Assembly: GCA_008360955.1 (NCBI GenBank) | Contig: LUCM01000767.1 | Location: 66,082 to 130,081 of the forward strand | Reading direction: 5' to 3' | Length of the DNA: 64,000 bases | Origin: Fasciolopsis buskii | Lineage: Eukaryota; Platyhelminthes; Trematoda; Plagiorchiida; Fasciolidae | In this document: piece after piece, positions 57,450 through 64,000 of the stretch | How positions within the stretch are numbered: the stretch's first letter is position 1 | How the letters are laid out: every line of letters starts with the position of its first letter | The notes under the pieces: model-generated | Databases searched by the model: none | What the model was told of the DNA's origin: nothing | What the model saw: the letters and a program-made list of their open reading frames with translations, nothing else | Position numbers and translations under genes: made by a program

Positions 57450-60425
57450 GTTAAGTTTACTAAACACCAAGGAGTAGGCTCGCTTCCTGCTCAGTTTTCC
57501 AGGCAATGCCTTCTAATCGTTTCACTCCGCTGGGCTGGTTTCTTCTCCTGATCATTCCCGAAACACCGCTCTGACCGCATTTTCCACTTGATCCCCTCTG
57601 CTGACGGGCAGTTTGTAGGCAATCTCAGTCTGTTTGAATGTCTCAAGTGCCATTACTTAAATAGCCCATCGCATTCATGTCTGTGTATATTTTTGTATAA
57701 TAATGCGCCATTCGCATATCCAATTTTATACAGGAACTTGTATACATAAGCGAATATATACCTGTATATTTACTTACTCCGATTTCAGGTCATCCTACAT
57801 TAAATAAAGTCTCATCGGATGCTGCGCTCCTTTCTCCTACCATCTCTTGTATGCACTTGTTCTGGTATGTCAGGTACTACACCGAGAAGCCAAGCGGTTG
57901 TGTCTTTGTTTATGTAAGACGTGAAGTATTTTTCTCTTGGTTCATATGCACCTCTGCCGGAACAATTCCGGGGTCGCTCGCACCTTGTCTTCCATCTTTC
58001 CAGTCGAGTAACCGGAGGCAGATGAATCGAACCGCCCGCAACCTTGCCCTGATCATCCAGGTTTGGCTGCTGAAGCAAAGGATTTTATTTTGTACGAAAT
58101 TCAAAAGATGCTAATGTGTTTTTCAGATTGACTCTCCAGCACACGGTCAACTCAATCCATCATCGCCCTTGTGGTTAGCAAACCAGCAGTCCCGTTGTTA
58201 TCATGTATCGCGTGTATTAGCATCCCACCCCCTCGCCTTCGCTACATTTTGTTTGCCCTCCGTTATATTAAGACTACTACAAGCAGAGTTGATTTTCACT
58301 AATTTCAACAAAAGAAAAGTATTTTTGTCTTTCCGGAATATGCTCATCTCCATGTCAGTATAAATTAGTCTGCCAAATTCTGATCCCCTACTCGCCAGTG
58401 CATCCTGGCCTATAGTCTTCTCTGGCGGATTGTTAGATTTTACGTTTTGAGTTTGCTTTCTTTGTTGCATCAGGCTGAAAATTCCGGACTAAAGTTCAAC
58501 CGCAACGTCCTTGCCAACGAGATAATCTGATGCAGACATTTGCAACTTCAGCCAGCTCTGCACTTCAAACTGCCTGTAACGAAGCGCTCGTCCAGGAAGT
58601 TCCATAACCCTCGGCTATTCGGCAATTTCCCATTCGACCAGACTTCGTGTAATTCAAGCATCAAGTCACATATCCACTTACGTTGGACTTTGGGTCTGCC
58701 TCTTGCAGCCCATCCCTTTTTCTTTACGTCACCTGTGGCTGATTATTTTGCTGCGTGTTTCGAATCTGGCGCATATATGAATGGACACAACTCGATTGGC
58801 CAGCCCCGATTCGAATTCTACATGTATCGCTATTGGTCACTTAATACTGTGATAGGTCCCGCAAGACCATCTTTATGCATAGTTCACTCTGCTCATTTGA
58901 ACTTGATAACGGCCGTCGATCTAGGCACTCACAACTGCAAAAGATCCGCATCATCAAAGTGTCCATCATGTGTGTATGTTTATAACTTACATCTATAAGA
59001 TTCAAACGGTTCTCAACCGCTTCGTCAACGTTCATGTTTTTCATCTACCTAACTTGAACCAGGGATACCGTTCCCCACCATGTTCTTATCCTAATACGTG
59101 TTTAGTGGGGAACGGTCTTCGTCTTATTTCGTCGGGTTGTGATTTCTCCCCTTCGCACATTTTATTTCTTGGTGCATCCCACACACTCATCTCAACTCCA
59201 AGACTGTCATTTTTAAGTTTCATTGTAGAAATTACTCTGTCTTTTTGCTTAATCTCATGTCAGATCTTTGCTCGAATTAAGTCCGGCTACAATTTTTGCC
59301 CTGCCTTTTGCCGTGGTGATAGTTTTGCATAACCCCTTTTGTGGGTTGTCCTGCTTGGCTAGGTGTGGAATGCTTAAAGAATAATTTATAAACTCTTCTT
59401 TTTAATTATTCTATATTCTTATCGATGCTAAGTTGCCTGAGGATTCGGGAGCTGCCAATTTGTTGAAGCTTACCCTCGAACCCTTTTTACCCTTAGTGCA
59501 CATAAGGTTGTATTCCACTGTCTGGACAAGCTGCAATCAGCTGATTGTGGCCGGTTTCGACCGGCTGATGCCTTCTTCATGTTTTGAAAAGAACACACTT
59601 TTCTTGCCGAGGTTATCAGTATTTTGGATGGGATACGACCGTCAGATTTTATATAATGTCCAATGAGTATCCGTATCTTCGACATGAGCAAAGTGTTTAT
59701 GCCGTAATAAGTAATTTTAGTGTTACGTGCACTATCCTTGTTTGATTTTAAGTTGCAAACTCAGTTAAACGGGAAATGCTAAGTATCAAAAAGGGTTAGA
59801 TTATTTGGCCAAATTAATGGACGTTCCCACGATATTATTTCGCCCACCATTCCTTCAACATCTGACAGGTGGATGGGTACACAATTTTGTGACCCTTGAT
59901 GATAGGTCTACAAAAAACCAAAAGGAGCAGAAATGTAAGCAGTCGCTTTCCGCTAAGGTTATTGGTTAGGAAGTACTTTTCAAAATAGGCAACATCGGAT
60001 ATCGTGTGAGAAAATAGCGGGAACATTTTTTAAAATCTTCGTCTGGCTTCGTTTTGGATAAATACAAAGAACACAGTTTCCCACCATTAAATTTACACCA
60101 CTTCTTTTATTTGCTAAAGGGACAGTTTGTTCTAAGAAGCGATATAATGGGAAACATTTGGAGTCCTTTAGTCTGAATATTTTAGCAGACCGTTATGATG
60201 CCAATACGTTTGAATTTGGGGCGATTGACTACATTCATCGCCCAATACTATTGCATAGCCGTAGAAGCTTTTCGACTGCATCATGAAAGTCACCATCCAT
60301 ATCGGGAATTTCGCCTTACGAACTGCCGCAAGCATCTAGTTCCGTACGTTTTGCTCCACCTCAGTGTGCGTTCATGTACTTAAATAAATCAGGATTTTTC
60401 ATTTACAGTCACTTTGTTTTGACGT
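57450..60425. other. no gene recognised
   Basis: Contains a 12-bp perfect inverted repeat (59067-59078 with 59105-59116). A 152-codon + frame at 58540-58998 has no motif. Possible acceptors near 57789 and 58126 lack convincing exons. Confidence 0.4.
59067..59116. repeat. 12-bp perfect inverted repeat
   Basis: ACCGTTCCCCAC (59067-59078) and GTGGGGAACGGT (59105-59116) are exact reverse complements around a 26-base loop. Confidence 0.75.
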
Positions 60426-60971
60426 ATGCTAAATGTTTTTGCTGCAAGCTATATTGCTGCAATACGGCGTTTCTTTGAGTCCTTAACTAATGAAGCGAAT
60501 GCAGACGACGTCGTTATCTTTAATGTACCCTACCATCTCTCGTTGCCATTGGGCCAATCCACCATACTCAATGTTTATGGCATGACCCGCCACCCCTGCC
60601 TTTGCCCTAGGCCCCTGATAAAATCCCGCCAAAATAACTGCCCAGTCAAATTCCGAATTCTTGGTGCACTATCTGATAAGATGTTTAAAACCAACAACGC
60701 AACCGTTGCTTACTACAGGCCGCATAAAAATATCGAGATCTTTTTTGACAAATCATCCTTCCGGAGAAAGATACTGAGGCCACAGAAGTTCACCGTAACT
60801 TCTCCAATAGGCAAGACTTCCGTTTTGTCGGGCTCTCCCTCAATGAACAGTAAGCTGCCAGTACTGTGTCATCTTGCAAGACCAAATCGGGAGCTTACTG
60901 TCATGGTTTTAAATAACTTACCCTTCCCCGGGGGTAGACTCCACCACTCCACATCTCTCAATATTCCGTGA
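60426..60971 (+). CDS. CR1-like retrotransposon 5' protein (ORF1-like), probably relic
   Basis: An intact 181-codon frame. It has the shape of the 5' proteins of flatworm CR1-like elements. A DDVVIFNVP strand comes first, then CLCPRPLIKSRQNNCPVKF (a conserved basic patch before a beta strand), a DKMFKTNN stretch, NIEIFFDKSSFRRKIL and a polar P/S-rich tail with VLSGSPSMNS. This resembles RNA-binding ORF1-type domains by pattern only. It is followed by P/S/T-rich, stop-interrupted sequence to about 62250 that could be the rest of the same element. The first ATG at 60426 follows an in-frame stop. Confidence 0.45.
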   Translation: MLNVFAASYIAAIRRFFESLTNEANADDVVIFNVPYHLSLPLGQSTILNVYGMTRHPCLCPRPLIKSRQNNCPVKFRILGALSDKMFKTNNATVAYYRPHKNIEIFFDKSSFRRKILRPQKFTVTSPIGKTSVLSGSPSMNSKLPVLCHLARPNRELTVMVLNNLPFPGGRLHHSTSLNIP

Positions 60972-62282
60972 CCGATGACGACTACAGGGGTCTAGTTTCC
61001 CGCGGTGATTACTCAACACTGTTCAAAATCTGCACCTTCAGACAATTCGTACAATCAGCCTCTTCCGTACTTACGCCGCCCAACTTCCTGTTCAGACTCT
61101 TCACCCCACAAAACTGTTACTGGTCTATTTGAAAATAAACCCACTAATGTTAGTTACATGCCTCCTCTACGTATACATACTGTGGAAGTGGTGAACCGAA
61201 GAATTCCTCTTCTCTGGTGGCAACCAACACCGTAGATCTGGATGAAATTAACTCCACTCCTTCTTTCCAAACACCTCTCAGAACTGCTTGTGTAAATTTA
61301 CCAAATGTAGTGCCCCAGCTGGCAGCGGTGACGGCAAAACCACGGAGACGATTGCCCTCTCACCGATGCCTCGTAATGCGACTAACCCCAGCCGCTCGGC
61401 ATGTACCCCACACCAGGTAGATCTTCAAGCATGTCCTTGTCCATGTGTCCAAAGCAGAATAGCACTAGGCCCGAAACAGCTGAATCCAGCAGAAAATGGA
61501 AGCCAATCACCTGCTCAATTAAGCAAGCGATCCCCAAAGTAAATAGCCACCCCGTAAATCTAGTAAGCCAACCTGCCCGTAAATTTCTACTGCCTGGCAC
61601 TTTCGGCACATCAAATTCTATTAAGCCATTTGAGCATAAGGTTTGCCAAGTCGGAGGGCCCAAAAGCACAGGGCGGCCAAATAACCACCGCTACCAATCA
61701 TGAGGTGATTGGCCCACTGTCCCCACGCCTCCGCCTTTCGTCGGGAACCCATTTGCTAATCTCCAATAGGATACCGACGTAGTTATTTAATTAAGGCCTG
61801 CCAATTATCCCCTACATTGATCTACTTATCAGGAAACCTTATACAGGTGCATTCACGCCACTCCAATGCTCTTTTCCCAATCCCATATCCTAAGCCCTCA
61901 CCCCAACTGCTTTGATCCTAAGGATTTTGCACGATTTAGCTCTGTCCCCTTCCAGTCTACATGACAAGCTCTAGACAGCTGTATTTCGCCCTGTGATCAA
62001 CCCCTATGATGGGGTTCCTTTCTAAAACGACTGTTGTCCAGCACTTACCTCAGTGAACCCACTTAAGAAAAACCACTCTCCCTACTCCTGCGAGCTCCAA
62101 AAGGAACTTATACTCCAACACATACTTGCATGTACTTGGTAAGCGAATTTTTCTCCGGCATTTTCCAAGACCCCCTTACCACACTCCTAGATTGCCAGTT
62201 CTGCCTCGATAATGGCGCCAACCGACCACCTAAAACAGTCTCAACTCAAATGATACCATGTACCCCACACAGAAATCATCTG
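60972..62282 (+). mobile_element. probable decayed continuation of the CR1-like element
   Basis: Pro/Ser/Thr-rich short frames on + (61005-61235, 61217-61420, 61401-61703) continue in the manner of a disordered linker, with stops. No catalytic domain is recognisable. The assignment rests on position between the ORF1-like frame and the edge frame. Confidence 0.3.
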
Positions 62283-62900
62283 AAAGTTCGTTCATTGACT
62301 TCCTAACTCTCATCTTCTTGTGTGGAACGATAATCGAGGCCTACCACTGTAACCAGAATGCATCGCAAAACAGAACCGAATTAAACGGAGCAGGGGAAGT
62401 CCTGGACCAGCAGTGCGAAATAGGACTGATGAAAGGCAATCGGGCCCCGAGCTGTAGGATGACTTGGTACATTTCATCACTGTCATTATGCCATCAACGT
62501 CGAATGGAATGAAGGAAAACCTAGCCGAAGTCAGCAGGGCGTGGGTCTGAGAATGTGGCAGGTTGCCCATAATGAGAATGGAGGAAAAATATGTATTGAA
62601 TGCTTCCGCGAGGTCTACGGGGGACTCCACAGATAAAGTGTTGGATATGGTGAAGCTCGGAATGGCCGACGAGATGGGCTGCGAACAAGCTTCGAAAATA
62701 TGAGAAGTCTTCCGAATTGGATTGGGCGACATTTTCTGCTTTTTGAAGCTTAGCCGAGATTCAATACGAAATTCTTGTTGCAATCAGTTGGCTTCCATTT
62801 CGGTGGCTTTAATTGCCGACTTCTGCCGGAATTTCGAAAAACATATCGTTGACAAATGCGGTAGAGAGTTGCTTCCTAACGCAGACGGTTCAGGGTGCAA
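62283..62900 (-). mobile_element. CR1-like reverse-transcriptase N-terminal fragment
   Basis: Minus frame 62783-62310 encodes the typical region preceding RT in CR1/Jockey-type LINEs. It has LAEAFNTYFSSIL, then a DVDGIMTVMKCTKSSYSSGPD block, and LSSVLFRTAGPGLPLLRLIRF. SSGPD..SSVLF corresponds to the S-GPDGLP-LL entry motif. It lies opposite in orientation to the flanking + strand CR1-like pieces, so it is a separate insertion. Confidence 0.65.
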
Positions 62901-63434
62901 AGTTTAACGCGGTGGTTGAAGGGTGGGATTAGGAGTTCAATTTGCTTAAATCTAAATCAAATTTTGAAGACACTTGGGGTTATTAAACCTGACAGTTTTT
63001 GGCGATGTAGGAGGAGAACAAGGAGATCTAATGAGCACCATTCTGGGGTAGCGATGTTCCGTTTTTGGAGAACAAGCACGTCCCGCTGGAGCGGCCTTTT
63101 ATCCGCTGCATTTCTGATTGTATTTTCTTTAAGGTATTAACAGCACTGATGTCACGATTTCTGGCGATGTTTGTGTTTCGAAATTTCATTCGGGGCGGGC
63201 GGGATTTATGGTGGGACACTTCCCTGATCTCACGCAATGACTAGGGTAATGACCCATGTGGCACTTGTTCACTAGGGTCTTTTGACCTCCACCAGAAATT
63301 GGCAGTGATATGTCAGGAATCACTCCATCCCGCTGCACTTAGCCCCACAGAAAACTCAATGGATGCCACCCAACATATAACGGAACGAACTGTATTTCAA
63401 ACCCGTAAACCGTGTGAACTATAAACCAAGTTAA
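62901..63434. other. no gene recognised
   Basis: Short frames only, between the minus CR1-like fragment and the terminal + frame. Confidence 0.4.
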
Positions 63435-63611
63435 CCGGCTCTCCTTGATTACCTGATTATCCCTATATACACTAATAAGTCTCCCATTTCACAAATCTGT
63501 GCCTTTTCTGCCAAACCCTTATTTCTTCTTAAACTACCCCCCTCCTGCTCTACCTTCCATGCTAATGGCCCACCCTGCTCTCCCTATGTAACTGAATGTG
63601 CAGTGGCAAAC

Positions 63612-64000
63612 ATGACCAAGTCGGAAATGTCCCGTGTGACGGAGTGCAACGTGGACGGATTCCATCACCCCGGCCCACGAGTGAACGACCCACCAGAAGC
63701 AATGCCGAACTCGCCAGACATGTCATCTACCGTCCTCTTCCAGTCATGTTGCTTTGAGCCGACGATTCCACATTCAATTGATGCAACACTCCTCCAGATA
63801 AAGGAGGCTCCAAACGAAACAAAATTGGCTGAAACTAAGAAAGTTGACTCACCACAAGACGGTCAAAAAACAAGAAACCGAGCTTCATTCACCATGGCAC
63901 TGATTAGCGGAAATTTTTCTTCACGAAAATTTTCGCTACTGTTGTTAGATGCAGGCTCCATGTTAAAGATAATGAAATATATCCGTCTTCCCACACTCTC
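63612..64000 (+). CDS. CR1-like frame entering an endonuclease domain, runs off the window
   Basis: The frame is open from 63435 to the last base, with the first ATG at 63612 (129 codons so far, no stop). The N-terminal part is polar (NDPPEAMPNSPDMSS). The end reads RKFSLLLLDAGSMLKIMKYI, which parallels the opening strand and helix of LINE endonucleases (LLLNARS-NK pattern, here DAGS-LK). It may be the main ORF of the CR1-like element whose 5' part lies at 60426-60971. The DAG for NAR change suggests divergence or inactivity. The call depends on sequence beyond the window. Confidence 0.4.
   Translation, partial: MTKSEMSRVTECNVDGFHHPGPRVNDPPEAMPNSPDMSSTVLFQSCCFEPTIPHSIDATLLQIKEAPNETKLAETKKVDSPQDGQKTRNRASFTMALISGNFSSRKFSLLLLDAGSMLKIMKYIRLPTL

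Noticed and set aside
58540..58998. 152-codon + frame
   Set aside because: No recognisable domain, no splice signals and no repeated counterpart in the window. Likely chance in a low-stop stretch.

Overview
The window looks like nuclear DNA of a parasitic flatworm, most likely a digenean trematode (inference). Genes are split by long introns with GT/AG borders. Two recognisable conserved eukaryotic proteins are present. The rest is dominated by decayed non-LTR retrotransposons of the RTE (SR2-like) type, with a Penelope-like element, CR1-like pieces and a short tRNA-like element carrying a hammerhead ribozyme of the kind known from schistosome Sm-alpha repeats. There are no operons, CRISPR arrays, rRNA genes or prokaryotic signals. 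I cannot name the species.

Host genes. Two exons (10881-11099 and 21804-22122, + strand) join in frame and encode the alkaline-phosphatase-fold core of PIGO, GPI ethanolamine phosphate transferase 3. They are separated by a 10.7 kb intron full of element debris. On the minus strand, 45099-45806 is an uninterrupted ARV1 reading frame (zinc ribbon plus membrane segments). Both proteins act in the ER membrane, and both are tied to GPI-anchor or lipid supply. Weaker exon candidates lie at 23959-24111 (-) and 57232-57449 (+).

Mobile DNA. Two RTE families recur. RTE-A occurs at about 670-2490 (-), 7500-8852 (+), 12040-12660 (-), 26955-29225 (+, with an inverted 5' end), 32885-33743 (+), 33789-34260 (-), 34860-35615 (+), 35651-36640 (-) and 42440-43441 (-), with diverged relatives at 3019-3540, 24280-25270 and 25990-26450. 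RTE-B occurs at 61-668 (-), 14760-15060 (-), 26676-26830 (+), 37420-38230 (+) and 39580-40975 (+). No copy is intact. Several have lost the YADD catalytic box by precise internal deletions. The + and - copies at 34.9-36.6 kb form a large inverted repeat. A 45-base assembly gap (33744-33788) sits between RTE-A pieces of opposite orientation.

The most unusual locus is 30298-30672. It is a 375-bp unit with long imperfect terminal inverted repeats, an internal tRNA-Arg(CCG)-like sequence, and directly after it a complete-looking type I hammerhead ribozyme. The left arm is an antisense version of the ribozyme that lacks exactly the ten bases holding the cleavage site. The right third of the window (46-60 kb) is gene-poor and mostly unrecognised. 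The last 4 kb holds CR1-like retroelement pieces, including a + strand frame still open at the window edge.
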